Source of the DNA: Cordia subcordata
Taxonomy: Eukaryota; Streptophyta; Magnoliopsida; Boraginales; Cordiaceae
Direction of reading: 5' to 3'
Length of the DNA: 64,000 bases
Assembly: GCA_028554755.1 (NCBI GenBank)
Contig: JAPTOF010000005.1
Coordinates: 1,757,501 to 1,821,500 of the forward strand
The notes beneath the pieces are model-generated. The model saw only the letters and a list, made by a program, of their open reading frames with translations, had not been told where the DNA came from and made no database searches. Shown here one piece after another: positions 23,572 to 36,900 of the stretch (positions within the stretch are counted from its first letter, which is position 1; the number at the start of each line of letters is the position of its first letter). The position numbers and the translations under genes were made by a program.

Positions 23572-24985
23572 AGATGAATTGGTGTTTGCCTGCCTGACGG
23601 CTTGATGGTTAGCGCTACTAGGAGGCAACCTAGGTTCAATTTTGCAGTTTTGCATTTGTTTTACTTTCTTTTCTTTTTATTTTCTTTCTTTTATCTTTCT
23701 TGCACCCAAACCAAAGTGTTGAATCCCAATCTTTTGTCCCATAAGATACACCACTGCTCATTATTGCACATGCCAATGCAAGTATGCATAGGCAATGCTA
23801 CTAATCTTGTTTTCTTTGTGAGTGTTTATGAATTGTGTCACAAGATTAGTAGTATGGTGATTTATCATTGGCATGGAAAGCTTTGAAGAAAATGCAAGGT
23901 TGTATCTATCTTTTCTCCACTTGTTTCCCATGTTTGCACCATATCCCCACCACCCTTACTTGTTTTGTAATGACGATTTGCTTATTTTTGTGCTTTGATC
24001 TTTTTGCTTGAGGACAAGCAAAGTTTAGGTTTGGGGGTGTGGGAGTTTGGTTTTCTTGTTATATATTTTACTTAGGGTAGATTGCATTATGCATATAAAT
24101 GGTAAAAATTTTTCAATTTTGATGCATATAGAGTCATTTATTTCTTTGTTGATTATTGTGTTGGCTTTTGTGATTGACTCTATTGATTTATGAGGATGAG
24201 AGGCATCGTAGGGGAATGAATAGAATGGTTTGAAAACTAAGTCTTGGAGAGGATGCCCTTCAAAGTTGTGGGGAGTGAGAACCTTAAAAGAATAACCCTT
24301 GTAGCCACCCCATAGCTTAGTAGGAAAGAGTGTTGGAAAAGGGTTATTGATGTGAGTGCCCCTTCCTTGATTGGTTCTTGTTGATGTGCCTAAGCCTTTC
24401 TTTTTCTTTCTTTTTGTAAATACAATACAAAGCATTAAAAGTTAAAAAATAAAAATAAAAAAGGCAAAAAGGTGCAAAAATATATATATATATATATATA
24501 TATAAAAATGAAGTGAAAAAGAGGAAAAGCCAAAGGCACCAAAAAGTTAGTGAACAAGTGCATAAGTGACACAATGTCAACTTAGCACAAGTTATCATCT
24601 TTGTAGACACGTGAAGAAGGCTTTTTATAAGCCATTGTGTTTGTATATTCTCTCTTCTTATCTTTGAGGCTTAGTGTATGTTAGGGATGCCATGTTAGTT
24701 GAGGGAGCACGAAATATCAACATCCCGAGTGCATGAGTTAGAATCCTAGGCTTGTGGTGGATTGGCTACTTGGGAAATTCCCATGAGGAACGAGACCCCT
24801 TATGAGTAGAGGGAAGATCCAAAAAGGCTTAGGGATCTCTTCACAATAGAAATGCCCCCCTTCATGCTTCTTAAACTAATCTTGATAGCGAGTCAGTCCT
24901 TTAGGCAATCCATTGTATCAGCTTTACAGATAAAATTTAAGATTGGTTTTGCTTGAGGACAAGCAAGGAGAAGGTTTGGGGTTGT
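23572..24985 (+). other. 3' noncoding region of element B
   Basis: It repeats the layout of element A: a 94-codon frame at 23602-23886, hairpin TGCTTG-AGGA-CAAGCA at 24005-24020 with a G-rich tract after it, an antisense frame at 24025-24435, and a TA run near 24480-24503. A second hairpin lies at 24950-24965, followed by the polypurine tract at 24966-24985 next to the LTR. Confidence 0.7.
24025..24435 (-). other. antisense open frame in element B
   Basis: It has 136 codons, starting with the same residues (M-L-C-I-V-F-T-K-R-K-K-K-K-G-L-G) as in A and C. No family is recognised. See the entry at 2106. Confidence 0.25.
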
Positions 24986-26874
24986 TGATGTGTTGTGATT
25001 TTGTGTGTGTTTGCATTGTCATTTACTTATATTTTAGAGGTGTTGAGTGCTCATAATGATGTATTAGTGTAGTGCTTTTGATAGGAATAGGCTTAAGCGT
25101 GAACAAATGTGCATATTGAGTTTAAGAGATAAATTGCTACACTAATTGCTTGTTTGCAATGATTTAGGTGAACTTTGGGTTAAGATCAAGATTGGACGAT
25201 GAAAGGTGATGAAGATGGGAAATGCACGGGCCTAAGAGAGAAGACCAAAGGCCGAAAAGATAAAGAATAGAGGAATAAAGTCAGCCGGACGACCAAGGAA
25301 GAAGAGCCCCGGTCGACCGGCCACTACAGAGAGGTGCCAAAAACAGCCGGACGACCCCCCTTTTAGAGCCGATCGACCGGCCACTCCAGAGAGCATCATT
25401 AAAAAGCCGGTCGATTACTCCAGAGGCCGGTCGAGTACTCCAGAGGCCGGTCGACCGGCAATTTGCTGAGAACCTATAAATAGGGCTCGATTCTGCAGAA
25501 AAAAAAGAGAGAATTTTTGGAGAGATTAACACACACTTCACACCTAAAATTCTCACACACTTAACCCTAGATCCCACCCATTTCACACACACATTTCTCA
25601 CTAAGAACCAAGCTTGATTTGGAGGGTTCAAACATTTTGGAATCAAGTTTGCTCAAAAGCTTTGTACAAGATTAGCTAGGATGAAAGGGAAGCTTCATTA
25701 TCTCTCTTTCATTCTATTTCCTATTATGATTGAGTAGACTTGTGTAGGGTGATTTAACTTATATAATGGGTTAATTATATACTTTTATGATATGGGATAT
25801 GATGGCTTAATATATATACATGTTTCGAATTGTTTTGTTTAAATGGGTATTTTCTCATTCATTTCTAAGTGTTTGATAAAATGCCTAGATGAATAACATG
25901 TGTATAAATTGAAGTTTGTTTGTTACTAAACACATCTAGTCCATGTTATAATCATGTCTATGTGTTTATATGGGGATGCTATGAAGTGGGTAATGCTTTT
26001 ATTCATGTCTATATGTATATTTGCATGCCTAGTAACGAGCATAACTTCAATATCGCTTAAGTGTTGGTTGTTAATTATTTCTAATGGTGCGAACTGAACA
26101 TGATGATGTTTGGTAGTTGAATAGGTTCCATTATTCACGTGCACCTTGGCCTTGAACATGTATGAACGCACTAGCAAGTCAAATCCTGCTGTAATGACCT
26201 TAGAATGACGAAGTATAACCTAGGGCTAGTCTCGGCCGAGTCTCCTTTGGCTTTAAATCCAGCCAATAGGTTTCCGAATAGGTTTAGTCAACTTTAGCAA
26301 CACTAGATCTTGGCTTTAAATCCAGCCAAAGGTTTAGGTACTAAGGTAGGTTCATTCTAAGCCACCTAGAAAGTTAGTTAGTCACTCTTGAGACCCTAGG
26401 TCATAAGGACCACGCCGTAACTCTAGGAGGCGCCGCCTAGGGATGGACCTACACCGGGTCCTAGGGGGAAATTAGGACACTAATTAGCAACCAAGTTAAG
26501 AGCACTCATGATAGTTAGCCATCATCCCTTAATCCCATAGCATTTGAGTATAGAATTACCCATTCATAAGTCAAAGTCACCCTAATCCCTTCTCAAGTGT
26601 TAGTTCCCTCTTGACTAACTTGTGTTCCCATTTTTCATATTCATAGTTTAGTTTTTATTTTCCTTTACTTAGAGCTCCCGATAATCCAAAAACCCCAAAA
26701 GGAAATATACCTAGTTTAGATCTTTCTTTTTGGCACTTTTTAGAACACCAAGCATAGAATTCACCCACATTATTCACGCCTCCCTGTGGTTCGACACCCG
26801 CACTTGTACACACTATATTGCACGATCCGTACGCTTGCGGGTCTTTTAGAGCTTGCACTCGAAAGACGACACCA
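24986..26874 (+). repeat. 3' LTR of element B
   Basis: TGATGTGTTG...GACACCA, 1889 bp, with TATAAATA at 25475-25482 and palindromes at 25305-25466. It lacks one palindrome/spacer block seen in the 5' LTR and has an extra 'gagtactccagaggccggtc' unit, so the array varies even between the two LTRs of one element. Confidence 0.93.
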
Positions 26875-27600
26875 CTTTCTATTAACCTAAGAGAGGTCGA
26901 TCAGATCTGGCCATCTAGCAAGAGCAATTAGGAGTAAATCCAAAATCTTACTGTCGGGTGAAATGGAAAACATTCGATAGTCCAGAAGACTCCACCCGTC
27001 AGTCCCTTTTTGCTGTATTAAAATTCTTTCTAATTCTATGATCTATTCTCCTCAAAAGTAAGTTTAAAAACACTTTTTGGACACAAAAGTGTTTTGAAAA
27101 TCATGAATCATTTTCAAAAATCTTTTAGGGCATATAATATCTTTATCAGAAGATAAATCAAGACAAGAAGTACACAAGGGAAGCAACCTTACAACATAAT
27201 TCTACGTCCACGCCTTTTATGACTTCCATCTCCATTTTTATGTCACCACGCCAGGTCTTCAAAGATCAAATAAATAAGCAAGACGACTTGATGCATCCGG
27301 TGGCCTATGATCCTATTCCAAGGCATAATACATCTCCAATTGCTCGTAAACTCACAAATCATATTAGCAATCACAACAGCTCACAAGAGTTCAAGAAATG
27401 GTATTGATCTTTACATAATATGCAATTCAATACTCAAACCAATATCAATGATGCATGTCAACCATTCATAACAAGCAAATCAATCATTCATCACAAGATT
27501 TATCATAAGCATCTTAATCACATATATTACATAACTTTCAAACCTTATCTTCAAAACATAAGTCAATAAGGCAATAATGCTAACACAAATATTAAAATTT
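26875..27600 (+). repeat. repeat family X, copy 1, right part
   Basis: Continuation of the repeat interrupted by element B. It shares with 63100-63620, in order, the phrases 'catataatatct', 'cttccatctccatttttatgtcaccacgcca', 'gagttc', and 'aatcaatcattcatcacaag...ataagcat...aatcacatat'. No coding sequence is seen. The right boundary is approximate. Confidence 0.55.
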
Positions 27601-30033
27601 ACAACATTTTTCTTTCTCACCATCATCTTCTTCTTTCATCTTCATCATTTTTTCTCTTTTTTTCCCAACACACATATATGTGAAAGAATTGAATTTGCAA
27701 CCCATTCTTCTTCATAAATATTTTATTTTTTCATTCAATACTAAACAAAAAAACTCATCTAGAAAAAGATAAGAAGAGAGAAAGACAACAAAATATCTTG
27801 TGTTATCTTTTGAAGTAAAAAAATGCGCTTTATCAGCTACCACAGACTAGTCAAACAAGTAAAGCTTTATTGGATCCTATTAGCAAACCCTTAACCACAC
27901 CTTTGTTATTTGCTACTTTATATCATCTTCATAACTCACTAACAACGGCGAGTTCATTGCTATTCAAATTAAAACCTTTTAAAACTCATTCAATCTAAAT
28001 ATGTTCCCAAAATTTCTCAAGATGAGCCAAAATCCGTTACTCCAAATCTGCTCTTAGAGAAGAGAAAGAAATGATAGAGAAAAGATATGCAATTTGATAC
28101 GCACCCACAAAAGGATGTATGGTTGTGGTTGGGTGTATGATGCTTAGGGTGTTAGGAAAAAGTTGCTAATACCATAGACCTTAGATCTCTATGTTTCTTG
28201 AAAATGAACACAAATCTAATATGGTAATGGAAATAGCAATAAAACATATTTGCACATATGAGCACACCATGAAAATAACAAAGAAATATGAAGATAGAGG
28301 TGATATGCCCTTAATGCTTGTAGATGAAGGTAATGACCTCTTTACTTTGCAATATTCGCTACAAATAGCCTTCAAATTGATCCAACTATATCCCTTCTTT
28401 ACCTCTTCCAGAAATGGAGTATTCTCTATGGATAAGATCATCCAAGATATTCCATCCTCTCACACACCAAATATCTAATTTCATATAGGGCCCACTTGTG
28501 CTATTGAGATTCCCATAAGCTAATTAAGGAAAGACTAGGATTAAAATCCTTTTTTTCCTTTACTTCAAACTTATATCTCAATCAAGCATCCACATAATTA
28601 GATAACTACAATTAAGTACATCTAATTGGAATTGTGACTAGCGAAGGGATCAAAAGACATGATTTTCTTAGCTCCCAAAATGACCACAATGTCCTCACCA
28701 CTGCTTTGGCAACATCATAGCCACTTTAACCTTGGTCTATTTCCATTATAAGACCAAAGCCGCACTTTAAGGATAATTACTGGCTAAGCAGGAACTGGTT
28801 ACACCAAGTAATTTCTATCTTTGACCAACCAAGCAAAATGACCAAAAATGCCTCTCTATGTAGACCCGTAGTCAAGGTTGGTCCTTTCATGTACCATTGC
28901 CTCCGAGACTACATTTGGAACCTTGGAATCTTTACTCCAAAAGAGTGATCATCCACTAGTCATGGATTTCTAGATCTAGGAAGTGACCCACAAATCATAT
29001 GACCGATGTACCCTTTAGGGTAATATCACTAGATCTAGATTTATGATGACCAATAAGACAAATCCAAGGGGCACATAGACTTTTCTGTTGCATATGCATG
29101 TCCCAACTAATTAGAATACAACACCCAACATAGAAGGCAGACAATCTCATTACACAAGACTTCTTTTCATGATACGTCAAAGTGCTGCACCCCAACCTCG
29201 TTAGGTTATCCACGTATGCTTCAGATTAAGACCATCGGTCACTCAGAAGCAGTGAATATCTCATCTTTTATATGTGATGGCACAGTTCCAGAAGACATAC
29301 TCACGGTAGTCTTGTCTAATATGTCAAAATGCACTAGGAGTGAAGTTTGGAAAGACCCTCCAATGATCTAGGTGGATCACCCATATTCGGAGACTCGCCT
29401 ACTATGGCCTTATACTGGTAGAACATCCAACACTACCATCCGGGCATGGACACTTTTATTTATCCAAAACTAGACTTGGACCTACCGGCCTCATTGCGAG
29501 TCCAAATCATTGGTCTATATTATTGGACCTTTACACAATGTATCACACACATATACTAGAGATAATGTATATAAAGATATTCATAAAAATATACAATGAT
29601 CAAATATCTAGTCTAATATCCATGTACAAGTGATTTTTAAGACATACAATCTCAACATAGGGTATATGCTATCTTAGCTGTGCATGACATGCTGTATGTA
29701 TATATATACATACATTTATATATGTCTATATATGTATATATATACACACACACACACACACTAAAGTTGAATCATTACACTATACTATTGCCAAGTGTCA
29801 TTTTCAATCTATTGTCACATGTTGTTTTTATATAAACTTATTTATTTATTTATTTATTTTGCTAACCATATATGACTTATAACTAAAAACGCATTTTAAG
29901 ATTTATTGTTGCGCATCATGTTTGCCCCTCTTCATTCCCCCCTGTCTTACTTCAGCCCTAATTTATTTCCCAATCCCGATTTGAACCCTATTTTTTTCCA
30001 ATCAACAAATCAATTTCTTCCAATCCCTATTTA
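27601..30033. other. unclassified repeat-like sequence, no gene recognised
   Basis: AT-rich to 28.1 kb. From about 28.1 to 29.65 kb the composition is more even, with regular sentence-like phrases such as 'gggcccacttgtgct' and 'ccaaggggcacatag', the look of a retrotransposon LTR or leader. No terminal repeats, coding motifs or second copy were found in the window, so its class is open. A microsatellite lies at 29697-29762. Confidence 0.3.
29697..29762. repeat. TA/CA microsatellite
   Basis: Alternating 'tatatatacatacat' and 'tatatatg' runs, ending in a (CA) run at about 29745-29761. Confidence 0.8.
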
Positions 30034-30262
30034 GGGCTTGTTTGGATTGGCTTTTTTTCACGAAAAAACACTTTTTTTTTTCCTGAAAAAGTTACATTAA
30101 ATTTGCAATAACTATTTGATTTGGCTTCTAAAAAAGCTGAAATTCTAAAAAAACTCAAATACAACTTTTTTTAAAAGTCAGAATTTTTAGCATCTAAAAA
30201 AAATTATTTTTTAAAAGCTGTTAAAAAAAGTACTTTAGAAAAAAGCCAATCCAAATGAGCCC
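30034..30262. mobile_element. Tourist-like MITE (229 bp)
   Basis: The terminal inverted repeats start GGGCTTGTTTGGATTGGCTTTT on the left and end in its near-complement (AAAAGCCAATCCAAATGAGCCC) on the right. They are flanked by TTA duplications (30031-30033 and 30263-30265). The interior is A/T-rich and non-coding. TTA duplications with GG(G/C)C termini fit PIF/Harbinger-derived Tourist MITEs. It lies about 720 bases upstream of the GOS12 start codon. Confidence 0.8.
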
Positions 30263-30265
30263 TTA

Positions 30266-30984
30266 TTATCTTTTATACCATTTATATTACCCAATCTTCT
30301 CCTATAATTTGTGTATATATTTGGCCCCATCTATCATCTTATATTCCATCTCTTTTTACCAAAAATATATCTATATATTCATATTTGTGTACATTTTATT
30401 TCATTATACATTTTTTTGGTTAACCTACTACAAACAAATATTACTCAAAAATAAAAAATTGATCTTCTTACAACACAAATTTTAATGTAATTCCTTTATC
30501 TTACAATACTACCCATAGAACAATGTAACCATACATAAATATTTAATTTTTTCATAACAATTTATTTTCCTCAAATTTGTAATTTAACAATTTACTCTTA
30601 TTCACATAAATTATTTTGCATGTACATATATTAGTGTTTATCGTCTTTCTATGCAATGCGCGAGTATAATTTACCCTTTTAACTGTGGCATTCTCAACTT
30701 TTTATAAGGGAGAGATAAAAATGTGCGAAGGGTACAATGGTAGTTTGGTAAACCACAACATACTCTCAACGGGACGGGGTCGCAGTGTAAACAGCACAGG
30801 TACAAGAAAAGCCGAGGCTGCCACGCTACTCTACTACACTGACAACTTACGCATACACCAATATTTCTAGTAACTGAAGTAACTGTGACAACAGAGAAAA
30901 AAAGAAGAAAAAGAAGAAATTAATTAGGAAGGGCCCAAAAAAAAAAAAGAAAAAGAAAAGAAAAGAAAAGCGATCCGGATCCGG
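30266..30984 (+). promoter_or_regulatory. GOS12 upstream region and probable 5' UTR
   Basis: No gene lies between the MITE and the GOS12 ATG. A TATA-like TTTATAAGG sits at 30701-30709. The 30760-30850 stretch is GC-richer, and a long purine tract (about 30893-30970, mostly A and G) precedes the ATG. This would be transcribed as leader. The transcription start cannot be fixed from sequence. Confidence 0.4.
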
Positions 30985-33900
30985 ATGTCGAAGTCGGGGG
31001 ATCCGACTTATGCGGACATGGAATCGGGCTGGGAGGAGCTCCGAAAAGAGGCCCGCAAGATCGAAGGTGATCTCGACGTTAAGCTCTCTTCTTACGCTAA
31101 GCTCGGCGCTCGCTTCACCCAAGCCGGAGGTATGCTCTGCCATTTAGAGTGTGTGTCTATATATATATATATATACATATATTTCTCCTAGATTTGATGT
31201 TGTTACTGGTCGTTGGATCCTGCTTGTCGTTTTTTGCTTTGTAGCAGTGATGTATTGTGTGTGTTTACGCATATATGTGTGTGCGTGTGTAACTTGTTCA
31301 TATTTATTTCGGGTTTGATTATTGAGGACTAATTAGAAATAACGTGGGAATGATGGTAAAGGAATGTAATTGATTTTTTCATTTATTTTTATATTTTTTT
31401 CCTATTAATTATGGTTAGGAAGATATTTATTAGTAACAAGATTGGATTTTGATGCAATGTGCCTGTTCGATCTATGCGAATTTACTTGTATGTCAAATAA
31501 TGGGTAAAACATTGCATTTGCTCATTATTGGCCTTCTGGTCAGTGTTTCTAATGTTCTCATGGGAATGCATGAATGTGGTGATGCAAGGAAGCATGATCA
31601 CGTTGTTGATTTCATCTTGGCAATAAAATGAGGAGTATTAGAAAATTAATATGATGACTTAAATGTCTTTTTTTATTGTCAATATGAATTTTTGAAGATT
31701 TGCTGTTTTGGATAAGTGGCTAAGATTTTAACTTCAAACCAGATCAAGGTAAAAGAAAGAATGACAAAGAAAGTGGGGATTAACAAGTCACTTCTTTTCT
31801 TTTTCCTCCCTGATATTATTATGTTATTGTTATAATAGTATAATGGTGATACAACTATAAGAAAGGTCAACATCAAGACTTAACAAAGTAATATGTCGGG
31901 TATACTATAACACGGGACCTCCTTTTAAGAGATTATAGCATTAATTCCTATGCGAGAGAAGTCTAAGTTGGAAAAAGCAAAGAACTCCAACTGCTCTTGG
32001 CCTTTCCCCTTGTTAGAGAAGAGATATTGTGTTCATCTTTATAAGAACAGGGACATTTCATAAAGAGATGCACTCATGCTGGGTGTCAATTTGATCAGTT
32101 CTGATTGTGTATACCTGCACTCCTGTTCCTGTTAATCCCCTCTGTGAAAGAAAGGCGGGGAACAAAAAGGATAATTAATCACTATTAATGCAAATTCTTT
32201 TTGCTTTTAGCTGCAACTGAAATTACATATTATGCTAAGGTATATATGATCAATCCCATGCTTTGAGTGCAGAAGGACTTGGATAAAATGGTTGTAAGAT
32301 AGTACTTAATGATTTAAATGATACTTAGATTGAATCAGAAGAAGCCTACTGGTTAAAAATTAGAGCTCCTTTCTCCAAAAAATGCTTAAATTAGATTAGA
32401 TATGTGCTTGTTGATGATTGTCATGATGGATTCAGGTTATGTGGATAGCGGTTCACCAACAGTTGGGTCCAACAGGTCATGGAAGTCTATGGAAATGGAG
32501 ATTCAATCATTGCTTGAGAAACTACTGGATATAAATGATTCTATGAGCCGATGTGCTGCATCTGCTGCCCCCGCAACCTCAGTCACTCAAAAGCTGGCAA
32601 GGCACAGGGATATACTCCATGAGTTTACCCAGGTTATTTACTTTCACATATTACCTTTATAGCAATTATTATATGACCCTAATAGATTGTTTAAGTATTA
32701 AATTAATAGGAAAGTTGGAAAACCAATAGTACTTTGTTTTTCACTTCAACTTACTGCAGCATTGTGCATTGCAAACATGCATACACACACACACAGAGAA
32801 AAAGAAAAAGTTTGTGCTGTGCACACTTGTCAATGTTAAGATTCTGGTTATTTGCATGCTAGTGTGAGCTGACAATCGACACACTGATGATTCTTTTGTG
32901 GACCTGCAACATTTTTTGCTTACATGGTTTAGCATTACATTGTTACTAAACATTTTGCTTTGTGCAACTGATAAATGTATCTAAGTAGTGAAATTAAGTT
33001 GGCAGCTTAGTGTTGCATTACAGTGCTGTAATGTGGGTCAAAAGTATTAAAAACTATGCTTGTTGCAGTTAAGTGAACTTAAGATGTCAAAATCTTTTGT
33101 ATAGCCGTGATTGTATTTTTTCTGATGATGTCTTTGAAAGTTCTCAAGATGGAAAATCTTGTGTGATGCTTTGAGGCTATAACATTTCCTGATGACCACC
33201 AATCTCTTCCATATTGCAGAATATCAGGACTTTTATCTGTTTACAACAATTTTTCCTATCCACATAGGCCTATATTAGGGTTGGTCATCTAGTGCTATAT
33301 TTTTGTCGCAAAACCTGGATTTCTGGCTTTAGCATTAGGTTAGCTCACTACTACTTTAGTGCCTTGAAGCCACCATGGATTCTGTATGGAATAAACATAC
33401 TGATGCCTTTGTATTTTTGTTGACAGTGTACAAGTGTCCTAACCTTACATTTTACTGTGTTTAATAACTATTTGTGTTGCTTAGCAAACTTAACACCACA
33501 AGGTAGAAAATCTCTCTGATGACTCCTGTGTATCCTGCTGCTTCCATCATTTTGCAGGAATGTAGTATGTGCAGTATAGACTTTTACTTGTGGGGAAAAG
33601 ATATAGCGTGCTTGCACGGTCTCTCTCAGTGGCATGCTTCATACATTAAATTGATTGGCGAAAGAACTTGTTTTCAGATTATATTTTTATCTATAGAACA
33701 TTTTGATTGTGAACATACATGAAGAAGGAAAAGAATAAAGGACTAGTTGTGACGAATTGCCTCAAGAAGCCAAACATTAATGAGTTCAGATTGCAGATTG
33801 GCTGTAAAATCATGAATAGAAAAGGGGAATGGAAAGGAATATGGAACATAATTGAAATTTGAAAAGACCCTATTCCTTTGTTTGGTTGTTTGAGAAATGT

Positions 33901-36900
33901 CAAAGTTGACTAGAAGTAATATAAAGGAAAAGTTTAATATACTAATTTGAACTTGAATGCGGCTACTGAGATGACATGTGTCAGTACGACAACACCCGAA
34001 AAATATTTGGGCACATGCATATCATATTAAAACAAGGTGTGAGCAGCATTTCACAAAAGATGGTGCTTATGTTCTATAACTCCATTTTGTTGTGAAGTAT
34101 GGAGACAAGTGGTTCAATAAATAATACCATGACTAGCACAAAAGATTTTCGTGACAGATTGAGTGTACTGCAAAACGTCATCAAAACGAAGATCTCAGCA
34201 TGCATACCGAAAGAGATCTCATAATAGAATTTGGAACTCGGTAGCAATATTAGGAAGTTCTGATCTTTCTTTCATTGTTAGCTTGTTGAGGAGGGAGCTG
34301 TTTAAGCTTTGTCCTTGCCTTCCTTCCAGTTTTAGTTTTCACAGTCAAGGTGTGCTTCACTTTCATTTGAAATAACCTTGCTATTCGAGCATAATCATCC
34401 ACAAAGATCAAAGTAAAGGGAGTCATCCAGTGTAAGGTTACAGGAAGGATCCCATGTCTCTGTCAAAAGGAGCAAATGAGTCAAAATCACAATCATGACT
34501 GAAACTAAAGAAAAGGTACAATGATACTTGCCTAACTGACAAGCTCCATACTCCTAAGGTTGATTCTTGGTCTAAACTACCATTGGAGTGGGTCACTTTA
34601 GCTCTCAAGGCAGAAGTGCGAGAGGAAGAGCCATCATGATCCAAGTAATAGAGAATGCCATTCTAATGCTCCAAATTAATATATTCATCTTGAGGTCCTG
34701 AAATCCGAGAGGTGGGAGAAGAGCAATTTAAAGCTCTAGTTGACTGACAGACATATAATAAACTCAAGCAGAATTAGGAACATAAAGACTGGTAAAGAGA
34801 AGAACTAGTAGGGTGATGTTCTCCATTTCTAGGAACAGTTTGAGAGGAACCATTGGCTTATTTGATATGATCAATATTACGGAAATCAGAAAAGAGATGA
34901 GGGGTACCATATATATGTGCCAATGGCTCCAGTATCAATACCCAAGAGGATGAAGAATACTGGAAGTATGCAGTGCAGTATTAGATGTGGAAGAATTTGA
35001 AGGAACAATAGTATGTGAATTCTAGATGAGCTTCCCTAGTTACATCGTGAGTGCATTGTGAGAATCAAGATTCGAACAAGGAACTTGTCCTGTAGAAGTT
35101 GGTGATGGTGATGCAGCATAAGTATTGGTAACTTGATTCCCACGATTGCTTAACATACTTCACCAAAGAACATGGTTCAGCATGATTACTGGCTTCACAT
35201 TGATCGCATCTTAGATCTCCACATCCACCTCTACAATGCTTGCCAGGAAGATCACGACCTCAATGGCCACTGCAAGAACGAACCCACCACAATCTCACCA
35301 TTAAAGAATAAGGCGGACGATTCTGTCTCTAGCACTAGAGTATTGTCCCAAACAAGACATAAGGAGAGTAAGCATCATCATCTGACGGTGAGGTCTCGTT
35401 GTAGAGGACCCATATTGAAGCAATTGCTCCTATAAATTCTTAATCGTGCTATACTAGTTCCTTAACTTCTTACTCATGCTAGAATAGTCTTATAATGATC
35501 TTCCTGATTGTTTGGTGGCACAATTCTTCTTATAGAGTTGACAAACAATAGAAACATTATTGTTATTTGTAAAAGATTCTGCAACTGAGTCCAAATTTTC
35601 TTGGAATAGTTGCAAATTTCTACTGTAGGATGAACATGTGATTCCTTGTTATTCCATAGCCAATCCATCATCCAATCTTCATACCTCAAATCCGCCTCTA
35701 CTGGAGAATCATTAGTTATATACTTCAATTTATTTTTTCCACATAGCAAAACCTTCTCTCAAATTACTGAAGATAAGTAGCTACTACCATTTAGCTTTTT
35801 GAATAGTAACAGATTTGAGATATCATCATCCCTAGACGATGGTCTTTCTTCAACCATTTTGCATTTAGCCTTGAAAAGATTCCGAGTGAGGAGAATAGTC
35901 CAATCAGCCAAGAAAATAAGATAGTAGCAAAATGACAAATGTCCAACACAAAGATGAAGAAAGACAGTAAAATCAAAGAAATACATCCAAATCTAAAAAA
36001 TCACAAAATCAAAAACTGAGAAGGTTTCCCCAAATAATTTCACCAGTATAGTGTGTCCCTGTTAGTGGATAAAAAAGTCTAAAAATAGCAATCCAGAATA
36101 ATAGGCTAAAATTTTGAAAATAAAAGAATATTCAAAGAATCTCTTCAAACCAGCTCTAAAAGTTCTGAATAAAATATCGACTGACCAGGAAGGTGAGGAC
36201 CCAGGCTGACTCATTTGCTGAACATGTGTCCTCACTGGTTATGTTGTCAGCGTCCAGAACGTGATGCAAAGACTCTTGGCTGATTTCTTTCAAAGACCAG
36301 CAATGTATAGCATGGTTTCTTGAAACTCTATGTCTGGTTTCATTGCACCAATACCAAATTAGAACTTGAATATCTTTTTTTGTTATTGTTTTGAGAAAAG
36401 AGAACATTAAAGAAAAATGTTCTGGAAAAAATATAATATCCTATTATAAGAGAAGGGGAGGTGTGCAAAAAGTGGAAGAATAGCCTTAGGCAATAATACT
36501 AAAGATATAACATAGCTAAAGCAAATAATCCTATTAACTCTAACTGTACCCTTTATCAGTCTTCCCTCATTGACAGATATAATATAACTAAAGTGATTAA
36601 TCCTAATATTCCCAGATCCTACTGAAGCATATATGACATCATATTTGTTGACTAAGAATAAAAGAAGCCTTTCATACCCTCAATAATACTTAGCCTCATA
36701 TATTTATACTATTGCAAAGTAAAGAAAATATCCGATGTGGGAGAGGTCTAGTACAAAGACAGCTACTGTACTTAACACTCCCCGTCAACCTGAAGCATAT
36801 ATATCATAAGTGTCCAACTTGTTAAAAATATACTTAACAAGGGGGCCACTAAGAGATTTTGTAAACAAATCAACTAATTGATCAATAGAGCTAACATAAG

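Larger units (their letters stand above)
15685..26874 (+). mobile_element. Athila-type Ty3/gypsy element B, full length (11190 bp)
   Basis: LTRs of 1892 and 1889 bp enclose a primer site, gag, protease-RT-RNase H-integrase, a 3' noncoding region and a polypurine tract. The flanks are cttcc (15680-15684) and ctttc (26875-26879), a 5-bp target duplication with one mismatch. The LTRs are very similar to each other, suggesting a fairly recent insertion. The gag-pol frame is broken by several stops and indels, so the element cannot supply its own proteins. Confidence 0.93.
34130..36638 (-). mobile_element. old Ty1/copia relic H in GOS12 intron 2
   Basis: On the minus strand, from right to left: a candidate LTR (36387-36638), a gag remnant (35870-35474), a protease remnant near 34935-34900 (W-V, then D-T-G-A after a one-base loss), and the GAG-pre-integrase and integrase start near 34650-34370 (L-Y-Y-L-D-H-D-G). 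Stops and frameshifts are frequent. RT and RNase H are missing, so the relic is truncated at its 3' end near 34.1 kb. It is clearly older than element G. Confidence 0.65.

Noticed and set aside
28191..28478. 95-codon plus-strand frame and overlapping 86-codon minus frame
   Set aside because: No homology recognised, both strands open at once, inside repeat-like sequence.
30847..31143. 98-codon minus-strand frame over GOS12 exon 1
   Set aside because: Shadow of the purine-rich leader and exon 1; it has a poly-Phe tract from the A/G run.
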